From Halomonas salinarum (lineage in GTDB: Bacteria; Pseudomonadota; Gammaproteobacteria; Pseudomonadales; Halomonadaceae), in the NCBI RefSeq assembly GCF_012062845.1, contig NZ_WWNB01000004.1:124001-188000 (forward strand): a DNA stretch of 64,000 nt. The letters are read 5' to 3'. Positions within the stretch are counted from its first letter, which is position 1; each line of letters opens with the position of its first letter. Below the pieces are notes generated by a model, which searched no databases, was not told the origin of the DNA, and saw only the letters and a list, made by a program, of their open reading frames with translations. Made by a program: the position numbers and the translations under genes. Positions 9,441 through 19,837 of this stretch are shown in pieces.

Positions 9441-10727
9441 ATGGGCTTTTCACAAGCGTTGAGCGGCCTTAACGCGGCCAAGGCCAACCTCGACACTCTG
9501 GGCAATAACATCGCCAACTCCCAGACTGTCGGCTTTAAATCATCCAATACGCTGTTCGCGGATGTCTTTGCCAATGCCGACGTGGGTCTCGGCACCCAGG
9601 TCTCCTCAGTTCTGCAGGACTTCAGTGAGGGTAACCTTGAAGCCACCAATCGCGAGCTTGACCTGGCTGTCAGCGGTGAAGGCTTCTTCCGCCTGCAGCA
9701 GAACGGCGAAACCGTCTATTCACGCAACGGCCAGCTGACCATGGACGCCGAAGGCTACCTAGTCAACGCACAGGGCGCGAGGCTGATGGGGTATGGGCTG
9801 AACGACGCCAATAACCCCTTTTCGGAGGTCGTGGCCGGTGGTCAGCCTGAAGTACTGCGTGTACCTTCTGCGGCCATGCCCGCCCAGGCGACCAACGAGA
9901 TCAATGCCGTCTATAACCTTGATGCCAGCATCGACGAGACGAATCCAGCTCTGTTGGAAACGGCCACCGTTGATACGGGAGTGGCCGCGCCGAATGACGC
10001 TCTGGATATCGATTATCACTATTCCAACAGCTTTACGACCTTTGACTCCCTAGGCAATTCACGCAATGTGACCGTCTATTACCAAAAGACCGGCGCTAAC
10101 CAATGGCAGGGCAATGTCGCGGTTGATGGACAAATCAATGGGGCTGCCCCGATAGCTCCTGCCACTGAGCCTTCAGATGTCAACGAGTTCACACTTAATT
10201 TCAATAACAGCGGTGCCTTGAATGCGGCGGATGAAACGAAAAACTTTACGTTCACCGCCGGTCAGCTGGGGGGCGAAGCCGCGCCTTTGACTACGGAGTT
10301 TAACCTCGCCGGCACGACGCAGTTCGCCAATGACTCGACCGCCAGTTCCTTGACTCAAAACGGCTATCGCTCCGGCACGCTGATCGGCATCGAAATCGAG
10401 GATGACGGCAGCATCGTCCGTAATTTCTCCAACGAGCAGTCTCAGGCGGCAGGCCAGATTGCACTGGCCAACTTCCGCAATCCTGAAGGTCTGAAGTCTG
10501 CCGGTGACAACGCCTGGACCGAAACGGCGGCCTCTGGCGGTGAGCTGGTCGGGGCGCCGGGTACCGGCGTGTTGGGGGGGATTACAGCGGGGGCCGTCGA
10601 AACCTCCAACGTTGATATGGCCTCGGAACTGGTCGACATGATCGTCGCGCAGCGGGCCTATCAGGCCAACTCCCAGACCATCAAGGTCGAAGACGAGATT
10701 CTGCAGAGTGCCGTTAACCTGCGTTAA
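9441..10727 (+). CDS. flgE: Flagellar hook protein
   Basis: Structural subunit of the hook. 428 residues. The N-terminus GFSQALSGLNAAKANLD with NNIANSQTVGFKSS and the C-terminal DMIVAQRAYQANSQTIK helix are the paired ends that form the D0 coiled coil of axial proteins. AAAGGAA lies upstream of the ATG. A repeat-rich 159-bp spacer separates it from flgD, so it may have an extra expression signal. Confidence 0.97.
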   Translation: MGFSQALSGLNAAKANLDTLGNNIANSQTVGFKSSNTLFADVFANADVGLGTQVSSVLQDFSEGNLEATNRELDLAVSGEGFFRLQQNGETVYSRNGQLTMDAEGYLVNAQGARLMGYGLNDANNPFSEVVAGGQPEVLRVPSAAMPAQATNEINAVYNLDASIDETNPALLETATVDTGVAAPNDALDIDYHYSNSFTTFDSLGNSRNVTVYYQKTGANQWQGNVAVDGQINGAAPIAPATEPSDVNEFTLNFNNSGALNAADETKNFTFTAGQLGGEAAPLTTEFNLAGTTQFANDSTASSLTQNGYRSGTLIGIEIEDDGSIVRNFSNEQSQAAGQIALANFRNPEGLKSAGDNAWTETAASGGELVGAPGTGVLGGITAGAVETSNVDMASELVDMIVAQRAYQANSQTIKVEDEILQSAVNLR

Positions 10728-10747
10728 CGGATGAGGGGAAGCCGATA

Positions 10748-11497
10748 ATGGATCGCATGCTTTATACCGCCATGAGCGGTGCCAGCCAGAGCCTCAAGCA
10801 GCAGGCAGTGGTCAGCAATAACCTGGCCAATGCCTCGACGTCGGGTTTTCGTGCCCAGCTTCACGCCATGCGTGCGGTGCCGGTTCAGGGCGATGGTGTT
10901 CTCGATACCCGCGCCTCGGTAGCCGCGAGTACGCCGGGCTCTGATTTCAGCCCGGGGCCGATCAACGCTACCGGGCGTGATCTCGACGTGGCCATGCATG
11001 GCGATGGCTGGCTTGCGGTGCAGGATGCCGGTGGCAATGAAGCCTATACCCGCCGGGGTGATCTGCAAGTGGATGGCAATGGCGTACTGACCAGTGGCGG
11101 ACGGCCGGTACTCGGCGATGGAGGCCCCATTGCGGTACCGATGGAAGCCAAGCTGGCGGTGGGCGCCGATGGCACGATCAGTGCCATCGGCGCCGGCCAA
11201 GGTCCCGATGCCATCGTCAATGTTGCCCGCTTGAAGCTCGTGACTCCCGGTGAGGCTGGCATGACGCGTGGCGAAGATGGCCTCTTTCGTTCAGGCCCCA
11301 TCGGCCAGCCGCAAGTGCTCGGTCGCGACGAGGCCGTCCGCGTTGCCTCCGGTGCATTGGAAGGCAGTAACGTCAGCGCCATCGAGTCGATGGTGTCGAT
11401 GATCGACACAGCGCGTCGTTTTGAAATGCAGATGAAAGTCATCAGCAGCGCCGACGAGAATGCCCAGCGAGCCACGAGTCTACTGTCGCTCAGTTGA
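10748..11497 (+). CDS. flgF: Proximal rod protein FlgF
   Basis: 249 residues. N-terminal MSGASQSLKQQAVVSNNLAN and C-terminal MVSMIDTARRFEMQMKVI helices typify FlgF. It begins 20 bp after flgE with AGGGGAAG upstream. Confidence 0.96.
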   Translation: MDRMLYTAMSGASQSLKQQAVVSNNLANASTSGFRAQLHAMRAVPVQGDGVLDTRASVAASTPGSDFSPGPINATGRDLDVAMHGDGWLAVQDAGGNEAYTRRGDLQVDGNGVLTSGGRPVLGDGGPIAVPMEAKLAVGADGTISAIGAGQGPDAIVNVARLKLVTPGEAGMTRGEDGLFRSGPIGQPQVLGRDEAVRVASGALEGSNVSAIESMVSMIDTARRFEMQMKVISSADENAQRATSLLSLS

Positions 11498-11539
11498 TAA
11501 CGGCTTAGTAGATAGCGAAATATCTCAGGAGAGAACACC

Positions 11540-12322
11540 ATGATTCGATCGTTGTGGACCGCCAAGACGGGGCTCGAGGCTCAACAGGTCCAGATGGACG
11601 TCATCTCGAACAACCTGGCTAACGTCAGCACCAACGGCTTCAAGAAATCCCGCGCCGTGTTCGAAGACCTCATGTACCAGAATCTGCGTCAGCCGGGTGC
11701 CCAGAACGATGCCCAGAATGCCTTGCCCTCAGGCATGCAGGTGGGTAGCGGTGTGCGTCCCGTTGCCAACGAGCGGCTGCATAGCCAGGGCGGGCTGGAA
11801 CAGACCGAGAACTCCCGTGACCTGGCCATCAACGGCAATGGGTTTTTCAACGTCCTGCGTCCCGACGGCAGTACGGCGTATACCCGCGATGGCAGCTTCC
11901 AGCTTGATGCCAACGGCCAGATGGTGACCTCAAGCGGTTATCCCGTCGAGCCGGCAATCGTCGTTCCAGACAATGCGCTCTCCGTGAGTATCGGTCAGGA
12001 CGGGATTGTCTCGATTACCGAGCCGGGTGTGGCAGGCAACCGTGAAATAGGTCAGTTGACCCTATCCAGTTTCGTCAATCCCGCGGGCCTGGAAAGCATC
12101 GGCGAAAACCAGTATCTCGAGACGGCATCCTCTGGGCCGCGCAACGAGAATATTCCCGGTGCCAATGGCCTGGGCACGATCTATCAGGGCTATGTGGAAA
12201 CCTCCAACGTCAATGTGGTTGAAGAAATGGTCAGCATGATTCAGACCCAGCGGGCCTATGAAATCAACAGCAAGGCGGTCTCTACCTCCGATGAAATGCT
12301 GAGCCGACTGGCGCAGCTGTAA
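11540..12322 (+). CDS. flgG: Distal rod protein FlgG
   Basis: 260 residues, the standard length of FlgG. It begins [16 protein letters not shown], has [18 protein letters not shown], and ends with the axial helix [20 protein letters not shown] strong CAGGAGAG site precedes the start. Confidence 0.97.
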   Translation: MIRSLWTAKTGLEAQQVQMDVISNNLANVSTNGFKKSRAVFEDLMYQNLRQPGAQNDAQNALPSGMQVGSGVRPVANERLHSQGGLEQTENSRDLAINGNGFFNVLRPDGSTAYTRDGSFQLDANGQMVTSSGYPVEPAIVVPDNALSVSIGQDGIVSITEPGVAGNREIGQLTLSSFVNPAGLESIGENQYLETASSGPRNENIPGANGLGTIYQGYVETSNVNVVEEMVSMIQTQRAYEINSKAVSTSDEMLSRLAQL

Positions 12323-12335
12323 CCAAGGGGCGGTC

Positions 12336-13028
12336 ATGATGCTAAAGGGGTGTATGCCGGTTCGGCATGGGGTGCTTGCGGGGGTGCTGTGTCTGCTGGT
12401 ATCCGGCTGTGCTCAGCTGCCACGAGCTTCGGTCGTCGGCGAGCAGGAACAGATCAACATCGCCGAGCCGCGCCATCCGGTGCCGAATGGCTCTATCTAC
12501 CAGAGTGAGGCCGGATACGCCTATCAGCCGCTTTTTGAAGATCGCAGGCCGCGTGCAATTGGCGACATTCTGACCATCGTGGTCGATGAAGAAGTCAGTG
12601 CCAGCAAGAGTTCACAGAGCAATGCCGACCGTTCCGGCTCCGCGGGACTGACCGTTGATAGCGTACCCGATGCGCTTGAGCAGTTGGCAGAGTATGGGTT
12701 CGATCTCTCCGGGAACAGCGATTTTTCCGGTGGTGGCGGCTCCGAGGCCAACAATAGCTTCACCGGGACCATTACCGTCTCGGTGTTGGACGTCATGTCC
12801 AACGGCAACCTGCGGGTGAGAGGGGAGAAGCAGATCGCTATCAACCAGGGAACCGAGTTCATTCGCTTCTCCGGGGTGGTCAATCCTCGCACCATTACCG
12901 GCCAGAACACCGTGCCGTCGACGCAGGTCGCTGATGCGCGAATCGAGTATGTGGGCGATGGCTATATCAATGAGGCGCAGCATATGGGTTGGCTGCAACG
13001 CTTTTTCCTCAATATTTCGCCCTTCTAA
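12336..13028 (+). CDS. flgH: L-ring lipoprotein
   Basis: Outer-membrane L-ring subunit. 230 residues with a signal peptide and lipobox LLVSGC at about residues 20-25, so the mature protein is probably lipidated. Conserved FlgH text includes [19 protein letters not shown] and [18 protein letters not shown]. Two adjacent in-frame ATG codons exist at 12336 and 12339; the first is listed. Confidence 0.97.
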   Translation: MMLKGCMPVRHGVLAGVLCLLVSGCAQLPRASVVGEQEQINIAEPRHPVPNGSIYQSEAGYAYQPLFEDRRPRAIGDILTIVVDEEVSASKSSQSNADRSGSAGLTVDSVPDALEQLAEYGFDLSGNSDFSGGGGSEANNSFTGTITVSVLDVMSNGNLRVRGEKQIAINQGTEFIRFSGVVNPRTITGQNTVPSTQVADARIEYVGDGYINEAQHMGWLQRFFLNISPF

Positions 13029-13059
13029 TGGTTATCCGGTCTCCTTGGCCAAGGTCTGA

Positions 13060-14196
13060 ATGATGCGCGCATTTTTCGTTTCTCGAGAGTTTTGTAGTCT
13101 CCGGCAAGGCCTGATGCTCGTCCTGCTGTTGCTGTGGTCGTTGTCTGCTCGTGGCGAGCAGCTGCGGGAACTGGCTGATTTTGCCGGCGTGCGGGATAAC
13201 GCGCTGGTTGGCTACGGCTTGGTCGTGGGCCTGGATGGCTCCGGCGACCAGACGACACAGGCACCGTTCACCAGCCAGAGCCTGACGAACATGCTGTCGC
13301 AGTTGGGCATCACGGTGCCCCAGGGGACCAACCTGCAGTTGCGCAATGTGGCGGCCGTCATGGTCACCGCCAATTTGCCGGCCTTCGCACGCCCGGGTCA
13401 GGAGCTGGATATCGTGGTGTCCTCGGTCGGTAATGCGCAGAGCCTGCGAGGTGGCACGCTCTTGATGACACCCCTGAAAGGCGCTGATGGGCAGACCTAT
13501 GCCATGGCGCAGGGCAACTTACTGGTGTCCGGCGTGGGTGCACAAGCCGGCGGTAGCAGCGTACAGATCAACCAGCAGGCCGCGGGTCGTATCACCGGCG
13601 GCGCGACCGTCGAGAGGCAGGTGCCGCTCGAGCTTGGCCGCCAGGGCGGCATGCTGGAGCTTTTGCTCAAGCAAACGGATTTTGGCACCGCGCAGCGAGC
13701 GGTGACGGCAATCAACATGGAATTTGGTCGGCCGGTAGCCGCCGCCCTCAACGGACGAGTCATCCAGCTGCAGGGGCCCTACAACGATAATGCGCGCGTC
13801 AGCTTCATGGCGCGGGTCGAGAATATCGATATCAACCCGCGCGAAGCGGCTGCCAAGGTCATACTCAATGCGCGAACCGGCTCGGTCGTCATGAACAGTC
13901 GCGTCACGCTGCGCCAGGCGGCGGTGGCCCATGGCAATCTGTCGATCATCATTGATACCGACTTCCAGGTCAGCCAGCCCAACGCCTTTAGTGAGGGTGG
14001 CGAGACCGCAGTGGTACCGGACACGGATATTGGTATCCAGCAGCAGGAAGCCTATCTACGTGTCGTCGAGGGGGCGGAGCTGACTGAAGTCGTCGATGCG
14101 CTGAATGCGTTGGGGGCTTCGCCGCAGGATCTGATGTCTATCCTTCAGGCACTGAAGGCGGCCGGCTCCCTGCGTGCTGAACTGGAGATCATCTGA
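13060..14196 (+). CDS. flgI: P-ring protein
   Basis: Periplasmic P-ring subunit, 378 residues with a signal peptide (hydrophobic LMLVLLLLWSLSARGEQ). Strongly conserved blocks are VRDNALVGYGLVVGLDGSGD and GGTLLMTPLKGADGQTYAMA. The stop overlaps the flgJ start (TGATG). Confidence 0.97.
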   Translation: MMRAFFVSREFCSLRQGLMLVLLLLWSLSARGEQLRELADFAGVRDNALVGYGLVVGLDGSGDQTTQAPFTSQSLTNMLSQLGITVPQGTNLQLRNVAAVMVTANLPAFARPGQELDIVVSSVGNAQSLRGGTLLMTPLKGADGQTYAMAQGNLLVSGVGAQAGGSSVQINQQAAGRITGGATVERQVPLELGRQGGMLELLLKQTDFGTAQRAVTAINMEFGRPVAAALNGRVIQLQGPYNDNARVSFMARVENIDINPREAAAKVILNARTGSVVMNSRVTLRQAAVAHGNLSIIIDTDFQVSQPNAFSEGGETAVVPDTDIGIQQQEAYLRVVEGAELTEVVDALNALGASPQDLMSILQALKAAGSLRAELEII

Positions 14197-15242
14197 TGGC
14201 GATCGACGATTTGAGCGGTCGGTTTGCCCTCGACATGCAAGGCCTGCAGCGCCTCAAGCATACGGCGCGGGTAGACGAGAATGCCGGCAAGCAGGCAGCC
14301 GCCAAGCAGTTCGAGGCACTGTTCCTGCAAAAGATGATGACCAGCATGCGGGATGCCATTCCCAAGGGTGATCTCTTGAACAGCAAGCAAACCGAGATGT
14401 TTACCTCCATGCTCGATCAGCAGTGGTCACAGCACCTTGCCGGACAGGGCGTGGGGCTTGCTGAATTGCTGGTCGAGCAATTGGGTGGCACTCAGGGGCG
14501 TCGCGTGGAAGCGCGTAGCGATAGCCTGATATCAGGGATTCCGCGAGGCGAGCCTCAGCCCTTGGTGGCCAAAGAGTCCGCTCAGCATGCAGCGAGCATG
14601 CCGGGTGCCGAACCCAGCGCAATGCCGCAGGACTTCCTGGATGCCCTGGACGCCAGGCTGCCGGCTGAGGCCTTGCCAGAGCGTGTACAGGAGAAGGTTA
14701 ACAATCCGCTGGAACAGCGTCGTGAGCCGTCTCGCCTGTCGCATGTGGAGGCATTCCGTGCCGAGCTTCAGGAACCTGCTCAGCGGGCTAGCCGTGCGAC
14801 CGGGGTGCCAGCCGAGTTGATTCTTTCTCAGGCGGCCCTTGAAACCGGGTGGGGACGTTATTCGATCCCGACGGCAACAGGCGACAATAGCCACAACCTT
14901 TTCGGCATCAAGGCGGGAAGCGGTTGGCAGGGTGAGACGACGAATGTGAGAACGCACGAGGTGATCGATGGCAAGCGTGTGGCGATCAACGACCGCTTCC
15001 GGGTATACGATTCCTTCGAGGCCGCTTTCACCGATTATGCGCGCCTGATTGGTGACAACCCGCGTTATGCGGGTGTATTGACCGCCCCGAATGCCGCCCA
15101 GGCTGCCCAGGCACTGCAGGAAGGCGGCTATGCCACTGATCCTCGCTATGCCGATAAGTTGATTGCGGTCATGGATACCCTGGGCCCTCTGGCGTCCCCG
15201 GGTCAGCGCGCGGTAGCAGCGGGTTCTGGTAGTGAACGCTAG
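14196..15242 (+). CDS. flgJ: Rod-capping peptidoglycan hydrolase
   Basis: Dual-domain FlgJ, 348 residues. The N-terminal rod cap region (about 1-95) includes KQFEALFLQKMMTSMRD. A proline- and glutamine-rich linker follows. The C-terminal glucosaminidase domain (about 185-335) has the catalytic Glu in LSQAALETGWGRYS and HNLFGIKAGSGWQG. It opens the peptidoglycan for the rod. It is the last gene before the flgK promoter. Confidence 0.96.
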   Translation: MAIDDLSGRFALDMQGLQRLKHTARVDENAGKQAAAKQFEALFLQKMMTSMRDAIPKGDLLNSKQTEMFTSMLDQQWSQHLAGQGVGLAELLVEQLGGTQGRRVEARSDSLISGIPRGEPQPLVAKESAQHAASMPGAEPSAMPQDFLDALDARLPAEALPERVQEKVNNPLEQRREPSRLSHVEAFRAELQEPAQRASRATGVPAELILSQAALETGWGRYSIPTATGDNSHNLFGIKAGSGWQGETTNVRTHEVIDGKRVAINDRFRVYDSFEAAFTDYARLIGDNPRYAGVLTAPNAAQAAQALQEGGYATDPRYADKLIAVMDTLGPLASPGQRAVAAGSGSER

Positions 15243-15281
15243 CGCGATTGCCCTGCGCTTTGATATTGCGCATCACCGCTA

Positions 15282-15308
15282 TCAAGTCTCTGGTCCCTTG
15301 GCCGATAT
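15282..15308 (+). promoter_or_regulatory. Sigma-28 promoter of flgKL
   Basis: TCAAGTCT, 11 nt, GCCGATAT: the FliA consensus with one change in the -35 element. It ends 30 bp before the flgK ATG. It lets the hook-junction genes be expressed late in addition to read-through from flgB-J. Confidence 0.75.
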
Positions 15309-15337
15309 GTTGGTTATTGATGTAAAGGATCCCCGTC

Positions 15338-17233
15338 ATGAGCATGTTTTCGATCGGCCTTAGCGGCCTGAATGCCGCGCAGAATGCCCTGAATACGACC
15401 AGTAATAACATCAGCAATGTCTACACGCCGGGGTACAACCGGGAGCTGACGATCCTTTCCGAAGGCAACGCCTCTGGCGGCGTCGACGTCGACGATATTC
15501 AGCGCCAGTTCGATCGTTATGTGGCCGATCAGCTTAACGATGCGACCAGCACCTCGACCGCGCTTGAGGCCTATCAGACCCAGATCAGCCAGATCGATAA
15601 TCTACTCGCTGATGACGGCGCGGGTCTTTCGCCCCTGATGCAGGACTTCTTCTCCTCTGTGAGTGATCTTGCCGGTGCCCCGTCCGATCCGGCGGCGCGT
15701 CAGGGAGTGCTGGGTAATGCCGACACCTTGAGTGCTCAGGTGCGCTCTTTTGATACCTACCTTCAGGATATGCAAAAGGGCATCAACGCGCAGATCGGCG
15801 ATGAAGTCACCCAGATCAATAACACCTCCAAGCAGCTCGCCACCCTCAATCGCGAGATCGTGCTCGCCGAAGCCAAGAACGGTGAAGCGCCCAACAGCTT
15901 GCTGAACCAGCGAGACAAGTTGGTGAATGATCTTAGCGGTCGACTGAATATTGAGCTCAATATTCAGGACGGCAGCACCTACAACGTCACGCTCTCCAAC
16001 GGCCAGCCGCTGGTAGCGGGTACCAGGAACTTCCAGCTGCAGGCCATCGACTCAAGCGCCGACCCGCAGCGCACCGTGGTGGGGTATAAGGATTCCGGTG
16101 GCAACCTGATCGAGTTCAGTGAAGATCGGATTAGTGGTGGTAGCCTGGGGGGGTTGATGAACTTTCGCAGCGAAACCCTGGACAAGACGCAGAACCAGAT
16201 CGGCCAGATCGCCGTGTCTATGGCGGCGGGTTTCAATGAACAGCATGCGGCCGGTGTCGATCTCGATGGCAATGCCGGCGAGGCATTCTTCAGCATCGGT
16301 GCGCCGCGTGCCTATGCCCATGGCAATAACGACGGCACTGCAGAGATCGCCTCGACGTCCTTTGGTGATATCGACAACCTGCGTGCCACCGATTATGAAA
16401 TTCGCGTGGAGACCTCGTCTCCTACCACGGCCAGTGATTTCACCATCACGCGTCGGGATTCCGGCGAGGAACTCGCGGCAGGCAGTGACTTCACCTTCAA
16501 TGGCTCTGATGAGCTGACGTTTGGTGGTGTCGTGATCGCTTTCGATGGGGGATCGCTTGATCAAGGCGATCGTTTTGAGGTGCAGCCGGTGCGCCGTGCG
16601 GGCCGCGAGATGCAGACCGCCATCAGCGACCTGGACAAGATCGCGGCGGGCAGCCTGGTTCACGGCGATACCGAGGCGATTACCTCTTTCAGGGCCGAGC
16701 CTGGTAACGCCCTTGCTTCAGGGGATGCCCCCTGGTCGCTAAGCGTTAGCGACACCGGTGGAGGCAACTTCGATATCGTGGCCACTGACGATACCGGTGC
16801 CGATCAGACCTTCAGCGTGCAGTCGGGTGACGAGATTACCGTTGATGGCGTGACGCTGACCCTCGGCACGCTTGAAGATGGACAGACCCTGAGGCTTGAC
16901 CTCAATGGGGCCGGGGCCGGCGATAACCGCAATGCGCTTGCCCTGCAGGACCTGCAGCGCAGTGAACTGGTCGGGGGCTCAGCAAGCTTGAATGAGGCCT
17001 ATGCATCGATGGTCAGCGATGTGGGTAATCGCACCAATATCACACAGGTCAACCTCGAGGCGCAGAATGGCCTGACCGAGCAGTTGCGTGGCGTACAGCA
17101 GTCGGAATCCGGGGTGAACCTCGATGAGGAAGCCGCCAACCTGATTCGCTACCAGCAGTTCTATCAGGCCAATACCAAGGTCATTCAAACGGCGTCTACC
17201 GTGTTCGACACCATTCTCGGCTTGCGGACCTGA
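15338..17233 (+). CDS. flgK: Hook-filament junction protein 1 (HAP1)
   Basis: 631 residues. N-terminal MSMFSIGLSGLNAAQNALN and TSNNISNVYTPGYNRE, and C-terminal YQQFYQANTKVIQTASTVFD are diagnostic. It joins hook to filament together with FlgL and is a FlgN client. AAAGGAT lies upstream of the start. Confidence 0.97.
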   Translation: MSMFSIGLSGLNAAQNALNTTSNNISNVYTPGYNRELTILSEGNASGGVDVDDIQRQFDRYVADQLNDATSTSTALEAYQTQISQIDNLLADDGAGLSPLMQDFFSSVSDLAGAPSDPAARQGVLGNADTLSAQVRSFDTYLQDMQKGINAQIGDEVTQINNTSKQLATLNREIVLAEAKNGEAPNSLLNQRDKLVNDLSGRLNIELNIQDGSTYNVTLSNGQPLVAGTRNFQLQAIDSSADPQRTVVGYKDSGGNLIEFSEDRISGGSLGGLMNFRSETLDKTQNQIGQIAVSMAAGFNEQHAAGVDLDGNAGEAFFSIGAPRAYAHGNNDGTAEIASTSFGDIDNLRATDYEIRVETSSPTTASDFTITRRDSGEELAAGSDFTFNGSDELTFGGVVIAFDGGSLDQGDRFEVQPVRRAGREMQTAISDLDKIAAGSLVHGDTEAITSFRAEPGNALASGDAPWSLSVSDTGGGNFDIVATDDTGADQTFSVQSGDEITVDGVTLTLGTLEDGQTLRLDLNGAGAGDNRNALALQDLQRSELVGGSASLNEAYASMVSDVGNRTNITQVNLEAQNGLTEQLRGVQQSESGVNLDEEAANLIRYQQFYQANTKVIQTASTVFDTILGLRT

Positions 17234-17251
17234 TCATAGGAGTCCTGCATC

Positions 17252-18496
17252 ATGCGTATCAGTACCGTGACAATGTTCGAGCAGAGCGTGACCAGCTTGA
17301 ACCGCCAACAGAGCGACTTCACCAACGTCGGCCAGCAGATTGCCAGCGGTCGTCGGGTGGTCAATCCCTCGGATGACCCTCAGGCGGCCTCCCAGGCGGT
17401 AGGTGTCTCTCAGTCGCTTTCTATTACTGAGCAATATACCGATTCCCGCGTCAGCGCTCGTAACTCGCTGTCCCAGGAAGAGAGTGTGCTGAACAGCGCC
17501 AGCCAGGCGATCAGCAGTGCCAAGACGCTGTTGGTGCAGGCCGCCAACGGCACCCTGAGCGATGCCGACAGGCAGTCGGTCGCCAGTGAGCTTGAGGGCA
17601 TCTATAACACCATGCTTGGCCAGGCCAATGCCACGGATGGCAACGGGTCCTATCTGTTCGGGGGCTCTCGGGATGACGCGCCGCCTTTCGTGCAGAACGC
17701 GAATGGCGACGTTACCTATATCGGTGACAGCAATAACCGCGAACAGCGCATCGACTCCTCGCGTCAGATGCCTGTGTCAGATAGTGGCGATGCCATTTTC
17801 AACAGCGTGCCCAGCGGTGCGGGCTATGTGGCCACTGCCGCCCGTGATGCGGCGGGTGATGGAAATGTCACATTTTCAGGCCCTAGCCGGCTGGATTCTT
17901 CGGCTCCGGGCTATGGCGAAAACGCTTATCGTATTGAGTTTGTAAGCGACAGTGAGTATCAGGTCGTGACCACTGCCCCTGATGGAACGAACAGCACGGG
18001 GCCGGTAGAAACCTACACCAGCGGTGAAAGCATCGAGGTGGGGGGTGGTGCTTTGTCGATCACCCTGGAGGGCACGCCTGATGCGGCGGGGGGAGATAGT
18101 ATCGAGATCAACCCCGCCGATGGATCGGCCGGCAATCAGGATGTCTTTGCCACGCTCAAGTCGGCCATTGATGTGCTGAAGGCACCGGTCGATGGCGATC
18201 CTGGTCGTCAGGCGGATCTCGAGAACACCATCGCCACATCGATGCGCGAACTCGATAACAGCCTGGACAACGTGCTTACCGTGCGAGCGTCAGTCGGCGC
18301 GCGTCTCAATGAGCTGGATGTGGTCGATCAGGTCAGCAACAACCGCATGCTCAGCTACGAACAGACGCGCTCGGATCTGGTCGATCTGGATTACGTCGAA
18401 GCCATTTCTGAGTACAGCCTTCGTCAGGTCGGGCTACAGGCGGCCCAGAAATCCTTTGCCGATATTCAGGGCATGTCGTTGTTCGACCAGATCTAG
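17252..18496 (+). CDS. flgL: Hook-filament junction protein 3 (HAP3)
   Basis: 414 residues. MRISTVTMFEQSVTSLNRQQ and QQIASGRRVVNPSDDPQAA at the N-terminus, and LDYVEAISEYSLRQVGLQAA near the C-terminus, match the flagellin-like FlgL. ATAGGAG lies upstream of the ATG, 18 bp after flgK. It ends the flg cluster. Confidence 0.97.
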   Translation: MRISTVTMFEQSVTSLNRQQSDFTNVGQQIASGRRVVNPSDDPQAASQAVGVSQSLSITEQYTDSRVSARNSLSQEESVLNSASQAISSAKTLLVQAANGTLSDADRQSVASELEGIYNTMLGQANATDGNGSYLFGGSRDDAPPFVQNANGDVTYIGDSNNREQRIDSSRQMPVSDSGDAIFNSVPSGAGYVATAARDAAGDGNVTFSGPSRLDSSAPGYGENAYRIEFVSDSEYQVVTTAPDGTNSTGPVETYTSGESIEVGGGALSITLEGTPDAAGGDSIEINPADGSAGNQDVFATLKSAIDVLKAPVDGDPGRQADLENTIATSMRELDNSLDNVLTVRASVGARLNELDVVDQVSNNRMLSYEQTRSDLVDLDYVEAISEYSLRQVGLQAAQKSFADIQGMSLFDQI

Positions 18497-18559
18497 TCAG
18501 GAACTCAGGCGACCCAAGAAAGCCATGGCGCTGTCATCGCTACGGGTATCGCGACACTA

Positions 18560-18599
18560 ATCAAGCCCCTCTCGGAAGCGATTCCGGCAGAGGCTTGAT
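18560..18599. terminator. Bulged hairpin between convergent flgL and fliR
   Basis: ATCAAGCC at the left pairs with GGCTTGAT at the right. Inner stems CTCT/AGAG and CGGAA/TTCCG enclose a GCGA loop. There is no T tract, so a two-way terminator or processing hairpin is a guess based on its position between converging operons. Confidence 0.4.
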
Positions 18600-18709
18600 G
18601 GTTGATATAACCGTGATGGTGGCATGGCGATCCTGGCGCCACGCAAGCGATGACAGCCGGTGACCTTTCCCCAGTCCTTTCCCCAGCATTCAGCGCTTCT
18701 GGGCGGTGC

Positions 18710-19501
18710 CTAACTGAGGGGAACCATGGCCGTGACCAGGCTCTCCATGAAGCCGAGCCCCATTTCGAAAAGATGCTTGAGAAAGCGGCCCAGATCGGTC
18801 ATCAGCACCATCAGCAGAAAGACCCCTGCCGTGAGTGACATCGGAAAGCCGATATTGAAGACGGTCAGCTGAGGCGCCGAACGATTGAGGATGCCAAGCG
18901 ACAGGTTGATGATCAAAAGGGCCGCTACCACAGGCAGTGCCAGCAACAGACCGGCCTCGAAGATGGTGCTTCCAAAGCGTGCCAGCATGTCGAATGCATC
19001 GAGATTGAGCCCTCCCATGCCGATCGGTAGTGTCACGAAGCTATCGGCGAGTATCTCGATGGCAATCAGGTGTCCGTCTACGGCGAGAAACATCAGCAGC
19101 GTGATCATGTAGAGGATGCGCGCCAGAATCATGGTGTTGGCCCCGGTGTCCGGGGAGAAGAAGGTCGCGAAGCCAAGTCCCATCTGCAGGGCGATAAAGT
19201 CACCTGCCGCCTGAACGGTGGCAAGGATCACATGCATGACAACGCCGAGTGCGGCGCCGATCAATAGCTGCTCGATCATGATGCCAAACCCCGCCCAGGA
19301 CATGATGGGCACATCGGGCATGGGGGGCAGGGTGGGAGAAATCACCACACAGATGAGCACCACCAGACCCAGTTTTGCCTGGCGGGGAACACTGGAGTGC
19401 CCCCAGAGCGGCGATGCCATGATAAAGGCGGAGAGGCGCATGAAGGGCCATAGAAAGGCGACCAGCCAGCCATGCAGTTGTGCGAAGGTGACCTCGACCA
19501 T
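18710..19501 (-). CDS. fliR: Flagellar export gate protein FliR
   Basis: Membrane component of the FliPQR export pore. 263 residues with several hydrophobic segments; conserved text includes LWPFMRLSAFIMASPLWGH and GLGFATFFSPDTGANTMILA. It is the last gene of fliLMNOPQR and begins 2 bp after fliQ. Confidence 0.96.
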   Translation of the reverse strand: MVEVTFAQLHGWLVAFLWPFMRLSAFIMASPLWGHSSVPRQAKLGLVVLICVVISPTLPPMPDVPIMSWAGFGIMIEQLLIGAALGVVMHVILATVQAAGDFIALQMGLGFATFFSPDTGANTMILARILYMITLLMFLAVDGHLIAIEILADSFVTLPIGMGGLNLDAFDMLARFGSTIFEAGLLLALPVVAALLIINLSLGILNRSAPQLTVFNIGFPMSLTAGVFLLMVLMTDLGRFLKHLFEMGLGFMESLVTAMVPLS

Positions 19502-19503
19502 GG

Positions 19504-19773
19504 CTAGCTCACCATGAGCGGAATATTCTGGATCAGCTCACGGGTGAAATCGGTGATCAGCTTGAGCAGCCAGGGGCCGGCCAACACCAATACGCTGAAC
19601 ACGCCGAGAATCTTGGGGATGAAGGACAGCGTCATCTCGTTGATCTGGGTGGCGGCCTGGAAGAGGCTGACCAGCAGACCGATGAGCAGTGCCGTCAGCA
19701 GCAGCGGGGCCGCCATGAACAGTGTCACGCGCATGCCCTGATAGGCCATGCTCATTACCATTTCAGGACTCAT
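19504..19773 (-). CDS. fliQ: Flagellar export gate protein FliQ
   Basis: 89 residues with two membrane helices around LLLTALLIGLLVSLFQAATQ, the FliQ signature including the QINEMTLSFIPKI motif. It sits between fliP and fliR. Confidence 0.97.
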   Translation of the reverse strand: MSPEMVMSMAYQGMRVTLFMAAPLLLTALLIGLLVSLFQAATQINEMTLSFIPKILGVFSVLVLAGPWLLKLITDFTRELIQNIPLMVS

Positions 19774-19837
19774 GGACGTTTCTCCTCAAGCTGAGCGGCC
19801 TTGCCGGCACCGCCGATTGGCATTAATGATGCCGGTG

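Noticed and set aside
15152..15160. A GCCGATAA string inside flgJ
   Set aside because: No TAAA-type -35 element lies at the required distance; it is ordinary coding sequence.
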